From Okapia johnstoni (taxonomy: Eukaryota; Chordata; Mammalia; Artiodactyla; Giraffidae): DNA of 64,000 nt. Positions 43,383-55,190 of the stretch are shown here, in pieces. Both the position numbers and the translations under genes were made by a program. The stretch is taken from assembly GCA_024291935.2 (NCBI GenBank), contig CM044307.1, positions 96,167,461 through 96,231,460 on the forward strand. The letters run 5' to 3'. The notes below the pieces were generated by a model. That model saw nothing but the letters and a program-made list of their open reading frames with translations. It was not told where the DNA came from and made no database searches. The number at the start of each line of letters is the position of its first letter. Positions within the stretch are counted from its first letter, which is position 1.

Positions 43383-43457
43383 AATTATATAACAGTATAA
43401 TATATTAATTATAAAATAATATTATAGAATAATTATATATACATATAGTTTAAATTT

Positions 43458-43667
43458 GGGCTTCCCTGGTGGCTCAGATGGTAAAGATTCTTCCTACAAT
43501 GCAGCAGCCCCAGGTTTGATCCCTGGGTCAGGAAGATCCCATGGAGAAAGGAATGGCTACCTACTCCAGTATTTTTGCCTGGGGAATTTCACGGACAAGG
43601 AGCTTGGTGGACTACAGTCCATAGTGTCACAAAGAGCTGGACAGGACTGAGTGACTAACACACATGG
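43458..43667 (+). mobile_element. Bov-tA SINE
   Basis: Well-preserved sense copy: gggcttccctggtggctcagatggtaaag with clear A-box-like sequence, B-box-like ggtttgatccctggg, and end gagctggacaggactgagtgactaacac. It faces the antisense copy at 43163. Confidence 0.96.
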
Positions 43668-44565
43668 TTTATACACATATGTATTTCTAATAGAATACAT
43701 ACATATATGTCTATGTTGTTCTTAAGATCAACGAGTTGTCTCTTAATGGAGCTAATTAGGGGATTACAGAAAAAATTAGATTCTTATAACACGGTGAGCT
43801 TTCAGAGTTTTTAGAAAGCTCCACTGCTCGTGGAACATGTCCCCTCCCATGCAGGTTTATTGATAATGGATCTTTTAATAGAGAACAATGCCTTTGATTT
43901 TACAAGATAATTTCTTTCAAATAGCAATCTATGGAATGGAATGTTTTGATTTGAACTTTTCTCAAATAATATAAAAATTTGTAACTAACACTTCCTCAGC
44001 GCAGGTCTTCACAGCTGGAGAAGAGCTCTGGGATGGAAGATGCCACCACTGACTGCAAGCAGGAAAGACAAACCTGGCTGCCAAGAGGTGAAATTAAGAA
44101 TGTTGAAACACACCCAGCTTTCCCTCAGAAGGCACTGAAGTGCTGAAGAAATTATCTTTAAGGACAAATCATAAGCTCCCTAAATGAAAATTATTAAAAG
44201 GGTTAAATCTAACTCCATGGAAAACAAACAAGCCAAAGAATGTAATTGGACATTTCCAACCATGAGTCAGACTAGATGTGGGGCTTCTATGACCACTATT
44301 ATGGTTTATAAACATGTGAGGAGTTTTCTCTCTTTACTGTTGTTACATAAAATTGTTAAGAAGGGCCTATTATTTGTCCTTATCCATTTGTTTGAAACCT
44401 GCAAATATAGCCCCTCATAAAATCCCACTAGTAACTTTCTGTAAGATATCAAAGCAAGGACAATATTTACACATCCTGGGGATTGATCCTTATTCTTCAC
44501 TGCCAGGGTTACTGAGTAATTGATCTACTTAGTATCAACCATTCTTCATGACCTTCTATATCTGT
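43668..44565. other. Unique sequence
   Basis: No gene supported. At 44005-44087 a GC-richer stretch sits between a cag and a gtgaaa and is open in one frame, but the splice signals are weak. Confidence 0.4.
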
Positions 44566-44802
44566 TACCTCATTTGCATATTATACTAGACCTTTATGGT
44601 ACAAAAATATTCCCATTCTAAAATGAAGTAGTTCATATATCAATTTAATAATATTCCTTGTGCAATATATATATATATGCATATAAGGAAACTGACAGAG
44701 TAATTAACTTGTCTAAGGTCATACAAAGTAAATGGTATAGCCAGTTTTCAAACCTGGGCAATATGATTCCAGTCTCAAGAATCTTACCAGTAGCTTGCAC
44801 TG
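44566..44802 (-). repeat. MIR SINE with (AT)n expansion
   Basis: Antisense MIR: atctgttacctcatttgcatattatac, gaaactgacagagtaattaacttgtctaaggtcatacaaag, caaacctgggcaatatgattccagtctc. A (TA)n run lies at about 44664-44679. Confidence 0.7.
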
Positions 44803-44864
44803 CCGTTTACAGAATAAACGCATGTTCCGAGTATTAACGGCAATTACTATAATCCACTAATTCA

Positions 44865-45188
44865 ACAGGCTTTGATCTAAGTGCCTGAGATGGAGCTAGA
44901 ATCAAAACATATCAAGGTCCCTGACCTCAGGGAGGCTGTATGCTAGTGGAGAAATCAGGTAACAGGCATTATCAGTAAGTAAAATATATGGCATGTCAAT
45001 GCTTTGGATAAAAATATAAATAAGTGAAATAAGAAAGTTTAAGTATGTTTTAAATTTCCTTACCATAGAGATGGCATTTAAAGAGAGCTGAAGGAGGTGA
45101 TGGTAGTGGTTTAAATTTGGTGGTAGAAATGGAGAGAAATATCAAATTCCAGATATATTTTTGAAAACACAGCAAACAGAATTTCTTA
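44865..45188 (-). mobile_element. L2 LINE 3' end (split by Bov-tA)
   Basis: Antisense L2 3' UTR: gatctaagtgcctgagatggagctagaatcaaaac, aggtccctgacctcagggaggctgtatgctagtggagaaatcagg, and gatggcatttaaagagagctgaaggaggtgatgg. The element continues beyond the SINE at 45413. Confidence 0.8.
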
Positions 45189-45412
45189 GGGGCTTCCCAG
45201 GTGGCAGTAGTGGTGAAGAACCTGACTGTCAAAGCAGGAGACATAAGAGATGCTGGTTCATTTCCTGGGTTGGAAGATCCCCTGAAGGAGGGCATGGCAA
45301 CCCACTCCACTATTCTTTCCTGGAGAATCCCATGGACAGAGGAGCCTGGAGGGTTATGGTCAACAGTGTTGCAAACAGTTGGACACAACTGAAGCGACGT
45401 AGCACATACACA
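45189..45412 (+). mobile_element. Bov-tA SINE nested in L2
   Basis: ggggcttcccaggtggcagtagtgg ... gctggttcatttcctgggttgg ... gttggacacaactgaagcgacgtagcac. Followed by a poly-A run at 45436-45450. Confidence 0.94.
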
Positions 45413-46260
45413 TGCAATAATAGGATATAGGGAGTAAAAAAAAAAAAAAAGGACAGCTGAAACTTGACTCTAGTGTTTTGGAGTCACAGGATAAAGTTTC
45501 CATATCTTGAGATGGGGAATGCTCTTCAAGAAGCTGTTTTAGGACTTACCAGAATTTCACTGAGTCATGTTAAGTCTGTAATGATGGCGATAAGGCAACA
45601 AGGAAGAGATGTCAATTAGAGCAACTGAATACAAGAATCTAGTTTGGAGAAGAAGACTATATGAATGAATGTATAGAATTTGACTTTCTTAGCCTGGAAG
45701 AAATCACCTACAGAGGGAACTAGAGAAAGTGAAGCTTTAAGGACTGAGTTCCTGGAGACTCCACCATTAGGACATTGAGCAGAGGAGAAAACAGCAGAAG
45801 AGACTGAGAAGAACTGAGATGATCAATTGTGTCAAGTACTGCTGATAAGTGTTAGTGTTGCAAAGATTAATGATTTCACCTTAGTTTTAGCAACCAGAAG
45901 TCACAGGAAACCTTGAAAAGAGCAGTCTGTGATATTGAGGGCTGAAAGCCTGAGAACAGTAGGTTCAAGCATGACTGGTAAAATGAAGAAAGTAGAGAGA
46001 GAAAATAGACAACTCTTGAGAAAATTTTATGGAAAAGAGAGCAGAGAAATAAGGTGGTGGCAGGAAGAAATTATAGTATGTCTATATGCTGATTAAAATC
46101 ATTCCTGGCTAAGAGAAAAAGCAATGATAAATAATAGAGAAGGGAGAATTGCTGGGGTAGTGTCACTGAGAGGAGGAGATGAGCTAGATTTATTGAATAA
46201 GAGGAGAGACTGCTATCAGATGGGAAGAGGGAAGATCCACTCATGAGGGAAAGCAAAGGA
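45413..46260 (-). mobile_element. L2 LINE, ORF2 (RT) region
   Basis: Continues the L2 in antisense into coding sequence: gactgagttcctggagactccaccattaggacattgagc, caattgtgtcaagtactgctgataagtg, gaaaagagcagtctgtgatattg, gacaactcttgagaaaattttatgg, and gaattgctggggtagtgtcactgagagg. Read on the minus strand, the last part corresponds to the CR1/L2 RT stretch LDPIPS-LL ... (here 46071-46256, broken). It is the most extended L2 copy in the window. Confidence 0.75.
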
Positions 46261-46480
46261 TGAGGATATGGCCAAAAGATGCAGACAAGTACCTAGAAGC
46301 ACATGTAGGTTTCTTTAAATTGTTACTATTTTCTCAATAATATATGAAGTGAATAAAATACAATATAAATGCAGTCACCACTAATAGAGACTGAGTATCA
46401 ACTGTGTAGCAGGCACAGGGCTGGGTCCATTAATTATGTGATAATAACTCTTTTAGTTTAGATACTATTCTTACATCACT
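46261..46480. other. Unique sequence
   Basis: No feature recognised apart from weak MIR-like wording near 46385-46440. Confidence 0.35.
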
Positions 46481-46676
46481 GGGCTTCCCTTGTGGCTCAG
46501 CTGGTAAAGAACCCTCCTGCAACGTGGGAGACCTGGGTTTCATCCTTGGGTTAGGAAGATTCCCTGGAGAAGAGAACGGCTCCCCACTCCAGTATTCTGG
46601 CCTGGAGAATTCCATGGACTATATAGTCCATGGGGTTGCAAAGAGTCGGACATGACTGAGTCACTTTCACTTTCAC
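46481..46676 (+). mobile_element. Bov-tA SINE
   Basis: gggcttcccttgtggctcagctgg ... cagtattctggcctggagaattccatggactatatagtccatgg ... gactgagtcactttcactttcac. The variant end is shared with the dimer at 28.07 kb, indicating one subfamily. The flanks ttacatcact and gtatgtcact suggest a decayed target-site duplication. Confidence 0.95.
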
Positions 46677-47379
46677 GTATGTCACTATGGTGTAAGCTAA
46701 TATCAGCAAGAAAACAATTCATATATTCAATTTCAAAAATATGTTTTTGGTTCCACAAACACTAATATTTAGGGAAAGTCAAAATTAATAGAATAACAAT
46801 ATATAGTAAAGAATAGCAGTTTTTAGAATTAAGTCAATTTTCTGTCAGCAAATTTATTCTTTTTCCTTTCATATTAAGAAGATAAGCCCCCCAAAATATC
46901 ACAGGGATATGAACAGAGTTGAAAGAGTAGGAATAATTGCTTATTATAAAAAGCTTTTCTAATAGAGCTTATTATGAAATCAAATGCAAATAAAAAGTCA
47001 AATAATATTTTCCACCATCTATGTATTATCTGAAATGCTTAGTCTATTTTACTAACTTCTGTCAGGAAAAGAAAAATTTCTCTAAGATTAATCTCCAGTT
47101 AATAACATGGCCACTCAGTCTTCTCAAATTTCTGTTAGATTTATGTTTTCAACTGAAGAGCAGAAGGAAAACACAAAGTGCATATTTTTATTTGAATATG
47201 TTTCTTGCAAATATCTTTCATGTAACACAGCTATAATGTTTAAGTTTAAAAATCAGAAGAGTAAAAGGAATGTGATGATGACAACCATAAAGAATACAAA
47301 TTGTAGAATAAGCTGTAAGAGTAAACAAAGGAAAATACTGTCCAAGTCATTGATTTTTACCTTTTCTAAACTATTCAGG
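46677..47379. other. Unique sequence
   Basis: No gene or repeat recognised. The frame 47107-47472 runs into the SINE and is not a gene. Confidence 0.45.
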
Positions 47380-47655
47380 TGGAGAAGGCAATGGCAACCC
47401 ACTCCAGTACTCTTGCCTGGAAAATCCCATGGACGGAGGAGCCTGGTGGGCTGCAGTCCATGGGGTTGCTAAGAGTTGGACTCAACTGAGCGACTTCCCT
47501 TTCACTTTTCACTTTCATGCACTGGAGAAGGAAATAGCAGCCCACTCCAGTGTTCTTGCCTGGAGAATCCCAGGGACGGGGGAGCCTGGTGGGCTGCTGT
47601 CTATGGGGTCGCCCAGAGTCGGACACGACTGAAGTGACTTAGCAGCAGCAGCAGC
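47380..47655 (+). mobile_element. Bov-A2 dimeric SINE with target-site duplication
   Basis: ggagaaggcaatggcaaccc ... ctgcagtccatggggttgc, joined by tcccttt cacttttcactttcatgcac to the second monomer ggagaaggaaatagcagccc ... gaagtgacttagc, with tail (AGC)n. The flanks aaactattcagg (47368-47379) and aaacgattcagg (47656-47667) differ at one base. Confidence 0.97.
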
Positions 47656-47667
47656 AAACGATTCAGG

Positions 47668-48117
47668 AAAACCTGGAAAAGAATTACTTTTACATGATGC
47701 ATATTACAACATATAGCTCTCCAGATACTCTTATTTTCTGAAAGTAGCAGGCAGAATTCTGCATATAAACCGAATTTACTTTTCAATTCTTCATTCACAT
47801 CACACAACATGAAAAAGAAAATAAAAAACAAAGCAGGAAAGAGAAAGAAGACAATTGCAGAGTAGAAAATAAAGCTACCAGAGCTGTCCTTAGACCTGTG
47901 ACCTCTGGGAAGTGACACATTACTTCAGTCAATAGTAAGAATGTTTGCTGGATAAATCAATAAATAAATGCCAAGCAGGTATTTGGTACAGCATTTTCGG
48001 TTATTTTCCACCTACCTCTTTAGAAAATGACCTCTCTGAAGCTAACTGAATATATCCAAGAAAAATTAATTAACAGCCTGGCTTTTGACTCAGAATGATG
48101 AGTGTTTTACAAAGCAG
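47668..48117. other. Unique sequence
   Basis: No feature recognised. Confidence 0.4.
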
Positions 48118-48215
48118 AGATGCAATAGGCCTATGTGACCTTGGGCAAGCTGCTTAACCTCTCCGATCTCTAATTTCCACATTCATTAAATAAGAAAAGA
48201 GATTATTACCTCGTC
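48118..48215 (+). repeat. MIR SINE fragment
   Basis: ctatgtgaccttgggcaagctgcttaacctctccgatctctaatttcc, then aaataagaaaagagattattacctcg. Confidence 0.7.
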
Positions 48216-49084
48216 AAAGCTTTCCCAACCCCACTGTGACGATATATTTCTCTCTTTTATTTCATAATTTTAAAAGGTTCAGAAATATTCACGTCCATTC
48301 TTTAGGAACACCATCTTCTTGGCTACTTAGGTCTTATATTATGACAGTGAATTTGAGAACAAATTTTAATTAAAAATTAGAGGAGGAAACAACAGTGACT
48401 AAAATTTGGGTCTGGTTATAAAATAATTACTAATATTTGCATATTTTTGTTTACCCTGTGTTTTCTATGACTGTTCAACTGAAGACTATTTAAGGGCAAG
48501 GAAAAGAGACCCTGCCATCTATTCTTTTTTAACCCCTCAACAGCTTCAAGAACAATTTGTCTAATATTGTTGTTTATGCATTCATTGTAGAAGCAATTAT
48601 TTTAAAAATATATTTAGAATTGAGACTAAAGTTTACCATGACTGAGCCTTTAACTGCCCTTATCCATTTCAAAACAGCTGCTAAATTTCATAAAGCCAGC
48701 AATTACAACTTGCTCCCTCCCCCAAGCCCTCATACTTTCTTATAAATGGATTATTAGCTTAATTCCATTCTAAACCAAATAAGAGTGTTCTCATGAATCC
48801 AATGTGGTTGTTTCAAGGCTGAGATGGTTTTGTTTGGCATGGATATTTAAGTTTTTTTTTTTCTACACTGAAATTCAAACTATCAGATACAGCCACTTTA
48901 CAGTAAATATCATCCCAAAGGAATACATGTGCTAGAAGGAAAGAAAGGAATATGACAGCAACTGTCACAATTTGTCTGCAATTAAGTTCGGGGTAACTCA
49001 GAAAGTAAGAGAGTTACCTCCTGGAAAGAGTGCAAAAGTCTATAAAAGAGTGAAGAAGTCTATAGAGTCCAGAAAAACTGGAGT
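48216..49084. other. Unique sequence
   Basis: No gene or repeat recognised. Confidence 0.4.
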
Positions 49085-49242
49085 CAAGATCTTAGCCACT
49101 TACCCATGCATCTGTGAGCAGGTTACTTATTTATCTAAACCTCAGTTGCCTCACTTTAAGTGGGGCAGTTATTAAATATCTCAAGACACTGCTGTGATGA
49201 TTTAAAAGGAGATAAAGCCTGACACATAGGAAGCCCCACAAA
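49085..49242 (+). repeat. MIR SINE
   Basis: agatcttagccacttacccatgcatctgtgagcaggttacttatttatctaaacctcagttgcctc, gtggggcagttattaaatatctc, and tgatgatttaaaaggagataaagcctgacacatagg. Confidence 0.8.
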
Positions 49243-49368
49243 CAGTATTATCTTTTATGTAAAACTGATCAGTCTCATAAAAAGTTCTGGGAGATTCTGG
49301 AGAGACGGCATCTCCTGAACTTAATCCTTAATGCTCCCACCATACTCCCTCTTGCTCTGTGGTTCCAG

Positions 49369-49490
49369 ATAGCAGCCACTGAAGACAAACCGTTCACTCT
49401 CCTGTGTTTTGATGGAAATCAGAAACCACTGGTCCGGGGTGATTATTTGGACCTTCCTATACCCAGAGATAACATCATCCTTCAAAACCT
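49369..49490 (+). other. Candidate exon, unassigned
   Basis: A 122-nt segment lies between a good acceptor and a good donor. Upstream is a pyrimidine-rich run (ccatactccctcttgctctgtggttccag, AG at 49367-49368) with possible branch sites in aacttaatcctta. Downstream is gtgagt at 49491-49496. Only one of three forward frames is open, and it is open throughout: IAATEDKPFTLLCFDGNQ, then PLVRGDYLDLPIPRD and NIILQ, leaving two extra bases. I do not recognise the peptide. A 40-codon open frame can arise by chance, and no neighbouring exon was found, so this may be a non-coding or pseudo-exon. Confidence 0.25.
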
Positions 49491-49859
49491 GTGAGTTATT
49501 TTCGGGAAGTCATGCTGATGTGAGGTCTGAGAACCTACAGAGGAGCCATAGTTGGAGCCACACTGCTAACTGTCTTGAAAGTTAATGCATAATTAAGACT
49601 TTCATTGCACCCCAGAAGGTCTAGGAGCATCTGAGAAGCTCCTCCATGGTACCCCATCAGATTTCACGTCCCCTGTCTATTCACAGGTCTAAAGGAACAA
49701 AAATCTACTGGGCTCTCTTCACTGGTATTACAGGATCCTAATAATCTGATCTGATGGCTGCCGACAGGCATTGGAACTCGGAGACCTACGGGAGGACATT
49801 CAAGTAGCCCCAAACTGAAGGCTTTTCCACAGCTCATGGAGCAGAGCCTGTTGATGACT
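49491..49859. other. Unique sequence
   Basis: No feature recognised. The minus-strand 74-codon frame at 49664-49888 has no supporting evidence. Confidence 0.4.
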
Positions 49860-50635
49860 TGAAACCAATAAAAAAGCAATAAGACCATATAAAGATATCC
49901 TTTGGGTCTTAAAAAATAATCTGAACTTTTAAAAAATCAGCAGTAGAGGAAATGAAACAGAGACAATGTTTAGGCAAAGATCAATGAACAGGAATATCTC
50001 AAAACATACAAAAAAGACACAGAACATAAAAAGTCATGGGAGAACAATTAAGAGTCTGAAGGAAAAATACAGGAGGTTTGATATGCAAATAATAAGAATT
50101 TCAGATAAAGGGTAAGGAACAGATGGAGGAGAGAGACTAATCAAGCCAACAATAGACAAAATGTTGTCTGAACTGAAGACACATTTGAGCCGTAGATTCA
50201 AAAGATTCACCACATCCCAGAAAGGACTAATAAAAACAAACATATTTTTATATGTACTCCAGTAAATTATTCTGAATTCGTAAAATGAGGTAAATTCTTT
50301 TAAGCTTCCACACAAAGTCACTTTCACAATAAAAAGAATTGGAGTAGTATTCAAATCATCTGAAATTTCAGAAGTTAAAAGAAGCTCATATTCAAAGCCT
50401 GCTGAGAATGGACAATAATCAATAACTCATATCCAGATGATACTCCTGTCACATGGGAAAAGAAAAGAAGTCTATCTCTGGATATACAGAGATTCTGAGA
50501 TTACATCACTCACGTATTCCCATTTGAGGAAAACATGAGAAAGTATCAAACATCAACTGAGGAAGACTGTAGACCCTGGGATAGAAAAAGATGAAAAGAG
50601 GAGAGTAGTAAGCCAGGAACATTGTAGAGCACTCA
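49860..50635 (+). mobile_element. Old L1/HAL1-like 5' internal region
   Basis: The wording follows the region between L1 ORF1 and 5' ORF2: gagagactaatcaagcc, caaaatgttgtctgaactgaagacacatttgagccgtagattcaaaagattcaccacatcccag, ttttaagcttccacacaaagtc, gaattggagtagtattcaaatcatc, and gaggaagactgtagaccctggg. Highly diverged, no frame left. Confidence 0.5.
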
Positions 50636-50637
50636 GT

Positions 50638-50705
50638 GATGTGTGTACACATACAGCACACAGCACACAGGGATGTGTGTACATATAAGGCACACAGCAT
50701 GTGGG
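50638..50705. repeat. 34-bp tandem duplication
   Basis: Two units starting gatgtgtgtacacatacagc (50638) and gatgtgtgtacatataaggc (50672), both ending in a cacacagca-type stretch. Confidence 0.8.
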
Positions 50706-50903
50706 GATGATCTCCATGAAGATGCTGATTACTGATATTTTGTAAATATGCACTTTCTTGAAAATATCTTAATGCAAAGCTTTTAGTTATAAAATATGCA
50801 TATAAAAGTTATAAAGAACAATAAGAAAAAGAGTATTCACAAACCAACTACTTGACCACTCCAAAAAACTCTAGGCTACAATACCTCTGCCTTACTGTAT
50901 CAG

Positions 50904-51113
50904 CAGTGTTGTGTTAGTCGCTTAGTCATATGTCTGACGCTTTGTGATCCCATGGACTGTAGTCTACTAGGTTTCTCTATCTATGGGATTCTCCAGGCAA
51001 GAATACTGGAGTGGGTTGCCATTCCCTTTTCCAGGAGATCTTAACCCAGAATCGAACCCAGGTCTCCTGCATTGAAGGCGGATCCTTTACTGTCTGAACC
51101 ACCAGCAGAGACC
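50904..51113 (-). mobile_element. Bov-tA SINE
   Basis: Antisense: gttgtgttagtcgcttagtcatatgtctgacgctttgtgatcccatgg ... ggcggatcctttactgtctgaaccaccagcag. Confidence 0.94.
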
Positions 51114-51829
51114 ATTATATTTTTCTTGCTCTTTTGGAATTTATGTTTTAAAAAACACATGCCTGTTTCTATATGATACATTTTTTGCTTTTCTTGTTAG
51201 ACTATGCAACTTTCCGGACCTTGCTTTTTATGTAGTAATATGCTCATTCAGTTCATGAATGTTTTTCTGTAGCTCTGCTTTCAGTGCAAAACATACCCAT
51301 TGAATGAACTCATTGCACATTTTGTTTGTTTTTTGGTTGGAGAAACTTGGTGGTTAGTGATCATGAGCAATATTGATATAAACTATTTTATTTATATTTA
51401 CTGGTGCGATAGTTTCTCTAGTGAACATACCAAGATAAATATTTTAATTTTATATGTTAATATAATAAATATATGTTCTACAAGGTAATGCCAATTTAAT
51501 TGTCTCCAGTAGTGTATATGTTTTCAGTGAAAGTTGTCAAGGCATCGTCAATACTAATGAGTCTTAAAAGATAAAGTGATTCAAGAGAAAACATTAAATC
51601 TAGAGTAAATAATATTAAGCTATCTCCTCAAAAATCTAAAAACTTGAAGCAATTTAGGAAAATATGGGAAATATATGAATTCTTAAAGCACATGAATTTA
51701 AATATCCATTTTGTGAACAGAGGAACAATATACTTGTTTCTCTTTTAAGTAATTACAAAATATGAATTTAAAAATTATTTGTTTCTTTAACACTACACAT
51801 AAAACAAAAGGTTTAAAAATAAAGTGAGA
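51114..51829. other. Unique AT-rich sequence
   Basis: No feature recognised. Confidence 0.45.
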
Positions 51830-52130
51830 GCCAGCTACTAGACAAATGCAAACAGAACCAAAGCAGAAGTGACAATATCAGTAAAGTAGAACTTAAAGTC
51901 AAAGCACCAAACGGGACAAGAGGCATGTGATGTAATCATAAAGACACAATTTGCAGATTTCTTCTATAAACTTTGCAGCTAAATATAAAAACTCAAACTT
52001 ACTCAAAGTACAAGGTGACCTTGACAAACAATTACAGTGTGAGATACATCTTTCTGAATAGAATAGAATATGGAGCAAAAACATTTTGTTAAGGAATGAA
52101 GGGGTCTGAAAAACACAACTAAAAAGTTCA
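51830..52130 (+). mobile_element. Possible old L1 ORF2 fragment
   Basis: Weak likeness to the L1 ORF2 stretch around 'aaagcaggagtggcaat': aaccaaagcagaagtgacaatatcag, aagtagaacttaaagtcaaagcacc, gacaagaggcatgtgatgtaatcataaagacacaattt. May extend further to about 52690, but too decayed to follow. Confidence 0.4.
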
Positions 52131-52936
52131 GCTATATTGATTTATATTTCCTATCCATATCTGTATATAATTATGTCTTATACTATAAGCACTGATTTGC
52201 TATTCACGTCTTATGATGAAGGGAAATTTATAAATATGCATCATATGCTTAGGAATTGAAAATCTTTAATACAATTTAAAAAAGAAGAAATCAACAAATA
52301 AACTTAGAAATGATAAAATCAAGAAACAGAGTAATATTCCTTATAATTGCATCCAACTGATTAATAAAAAAAAATATACATATTCTTCAAATAAAAGGCC
52401 ACAATATAGAAACTATATTAATGTTTATTTTTAATCAATCAACCAATAAACTTAAAAATGAATTAATTGTAACCATACAAAGAATGAATACTGATAAAAG
52501 TCAGTATGCCAGAAACTAAAAATTTGAAAATATGGGAGATATATACTGCTGACAAAGGCCTAGAGTATAAAGATACTCAATCTTTTCTTGACAATTAACC
52601 TTCCCTTGATATTCAAATAATTGGAATCACCCAATAAAGTTAGAAATGATAAAAGGACAACTAAATAACTTACTACAACAGCATTTTATAATTTTTTTCC
52701 TAATCCCTGGGTCAAAAAAACAACCAAAATTAAATATACAAAATGCACTTTTTTAAAAAATGATTTATTTTAGAAAGAGTTCAAGATCTACACAGAGGAA
52801 ATCTGATTGACTTGAGTATCATCACTGCTAAAAACTGGAGTTAAAAAAAGTAACAGCACTCATTTTAAGAAACAGAAGATAAAAATAAATAAATAAATAA
52901 ACCAGGAAAGTAAGATGTAATTAATACAGGTAAATA
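52131..52936. other. Unique AT-rich sequence
   Basis: Possibly further decayed L1. Nothing else seen. Confidence 0.35.
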
Positions 52937-53278
52937 CAATTGGCCCTCCATATCTGCTGGTTCTGCATTTGCAGATTCAAACAACTGCAGATCAAAAGTA
53001 TTCAGAAATATAACTAGAAAGTTCCAAAAAGCAAAACTTGAATTTGCCACAAGCCAGCAACTATTTACATAGCACTTACATTGTATTTACTACTATTTAC
53101 ATAGCATTAGGGAGTATAAGTAATCTAGGGATGATTGAAAGTATACAGGAAGTTGTGCAGAGGCTGTATGTGAATACTGTTACACCATTTTATTTCTATA
53201 AGGAACCTGAGCATTGGCAGGTTTTGATATCCATCGGGATCCTGGAACCAATCCCTCATATATATTGAAGGATGACTA
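52937..53278. mobile_element. MER2-like Tigger DNA transposon
   Basis: About 340 bp with both ends: caattggccctccatatctgctggttctgcatttgcagattcaaac at the left, and ttttgatatccatcgggatcctggaaccaatccctcatatatattgaaggatgacta at the right. The inner part includes atagcacttacattgtatttactactatttacatagc, typical of this non-autonomous family. TA lies at the left edge, as expected for a TA target. The frames across it are not coding. A second, shorter member is at 12.7 kb. Confidence 0.82.
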
Positions 53279-53831
53279 CATTCAAATAAAATAAATAAAA
53301 AATAAAAAAAGGAACTTGTAGTTTCCAAACTATCTTTTAGTATTTCTTTCTAGCTGCCTTTATCATCAGTGTCCATTAATTACATGTTACAGTTAACCCT
53401 AACACCACAACACTCATAATAATAAAGGGTCAGGAGTTTTTTGCAAGAGAAGTGGTCATAATTCATTTTTGCTACATTAGTTCATTAAAACAGGTCACAA
53501 ACTCAAATGCCTAAAGAATTCAGGTGAGTGACATAATTAAGTGCATCAAGACAGGTGAGGGTACAGTAGGCAAAGAGGTCGCTGCTGTGAACTGGACACA
53601 CGGGCTGATTTAACGGGGATGCTGCCAGCTTCAGGTAAACACTGTCACGTGGGAGTGTGGGCCACTTGTAGCCAGATGTCCCAACTTTTCATAAGATGGC
53701 TATTAAGCTAGTTTTGTTGTATTTTATTTTGCTTTTATATGATATCACTTGGAAACCAATTGAAAAGTTTTAAAATACAGTGAGCAACTATACTATGTGA
53801 ACTAAAATTGGTGGGCCTAGTAAAACAGTGC
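53279..53831. other. Unique sequence
   Basis: A-rich tract at 53283-53311; otherwise nothing recognised. Confidence 0.4.
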
Positions 53832-54041
53832 GCGCCTGCTCAGTCCCTTCAGTCATGTCCAACCCTATGACCCCGCACACAAGAGCACGCCAGGCTCCTC
53901 TGTCCATAGGGGACTCTCCGGGCAAGAATTCTAGAGCGGTGGCCATGGCCTCTGCCAGGGAATCTTCCTGACCCAGGGATCGAACCAGCGTCTCTACTGT
54001 CTCCTGAATTGGCAGGTGAGGTCTTTACCACCTTGGAAGCC
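53832..54041 (-). mobile_element. Bov-tA SINE
   Basis: Antisense, rather diverged: cctgctcagtcccttcagtcatgtccaaccc ... caggtgaggtctttaccaccttggaagccc. The flanks ctagtaaaacag and cccagtgaaacag suggest a decayed target-site duplication. Confidence 0.92.
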
Positions 54042-54377
54042 CAGTGAAACAGATCAACAGCTAAATTCAGTCCATGGACTACTTGCTATCACCCTCTTCC
54101 TTAAACCCCAAATTTAATGTTCCCTGGAATATTATAGCAAACATATAAACAGCAGATACAGCGATTTCATTTTTAAAATTCCTCAACAAACTATCCCATC
54201 TGTGTTGTGTGAAAAAAATCTTTTTAAATACTCTCATTGTTTAAAAAATATTCTATAGAAAATATAAAGAAAATTATGAACATATTGAAATCTCCATCCA
54301 ATTCACATTAGATTTTTTATCTTAATTTTTAGAAATCTCTTCTATTAAAATACAAAATATCTTATAATTTCATTTTT
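54042..54377. other. Unique AT-rich sequence
   Basis: No feature recognised. Confidence 0.4.
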
Positions 54378-54520
54378 AATTTTTTAAAAATATTTATTTT
54401 GTATTGAAGTATAGTTGATTAATAATGTATTAGTATAGCAAAGTGATTCAATTATACATACACATGCATCTATTCTTTTTCAAATTCTTTTCCTATTTAG
54501 GGAAAATTTCAGAAACCTTC
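54378..54520 (-). mobile_element. L1 3' UTR fragment
   Basis: Antisense: tttattttgtattgaagtatagttgattaataatgtattagtatagcaaagtgattcaattatacatac, then tctattctttttcaaattcttttcctatttaggg. Confidence 0.75.
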
Positions 54521-54949
54521 TTTTGCAAATTCACAATATGATATCTCTTTTGTATAGTGAGGGGAGGAAAAAAGAAAACCTCTGACTTGTATTTTTATTC
54601 TGAAGTTGAGTCCTGTTCATGTCCATTACGGGACATTATTAGCACATTCTCCTGCCCTTGGTCATAAGGATCATGCCGATGCTAAGACAGAGCACCTAGA
54701 CATTTAAACATCTCCTCTAGGAGAGAGAATTTTTTCAAAAATGAGAGTTTTTCTGACATTTTGACTTAGAGATTCAAAACCAGCTATAAACACATATATT
54801 TTAGTATCAGATATCACTAAACAAAAAATCCAAAATTTAAAAATAAAATTGTAGATGGCAGCCAGTTTTGACTCTTCCCTCTCTTTGTACCCTAGAGCCA
54901 ATCTGTCAGCAAAAATGATAGGTTCTTGTTCCTAAATATTTTTCAGGCA
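54521..54949. other. Unique sequence
   Basis: No feature recognised. Confidence 0.4.
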
Positions 54950-55190
54950 AATAAATATCAGACACTGTTTTGGCAACAATGACATAATAGTGAGCAAAAC
55001 AGACTAAGTCTTGCCCTCTTGAGCATGTGTTCTATGATGCAATATTGCTATTGGAAAAATAAATCAGGACAAGGAAATGTTAGAGGATAATATTTCCAAT
55101 AGGGATTACAACCCATGGAGGTAACATTTGATCAAAGCATAAGTGATATGTAGAACTGAGCATTCCTCAAGGTGTGTGCAAAGGACCTGT
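54950..55190 (-). repeat. L2 LINE 3' UTR fragment
   Basis: Antisense L2: cagacactgttttggcaacaatgacataatagtgagcaaaacagactaagtcttgccctcttgagc, later ggaggtaacatttgatcaaagcataag and gagcattcctcaaggtg. Confidence 0.7.

Noticed and set aside
43458..43667. tRNA-like sequence with A- and B-box-like motifs
   Set aside because: It is the head of a Bov-tA SINE, not a tRNA gene: no CCA end, no intact cloverleaf, and it continues into SINE body. The same holds for the other Bov-tA copies.
44005..44087. Possible small exon between cag and gtgaaa
   Set aside because: The acceptor lacks a good pyrimidine tract, the donor is non-ideal, and the open frame is only about 27 codons.
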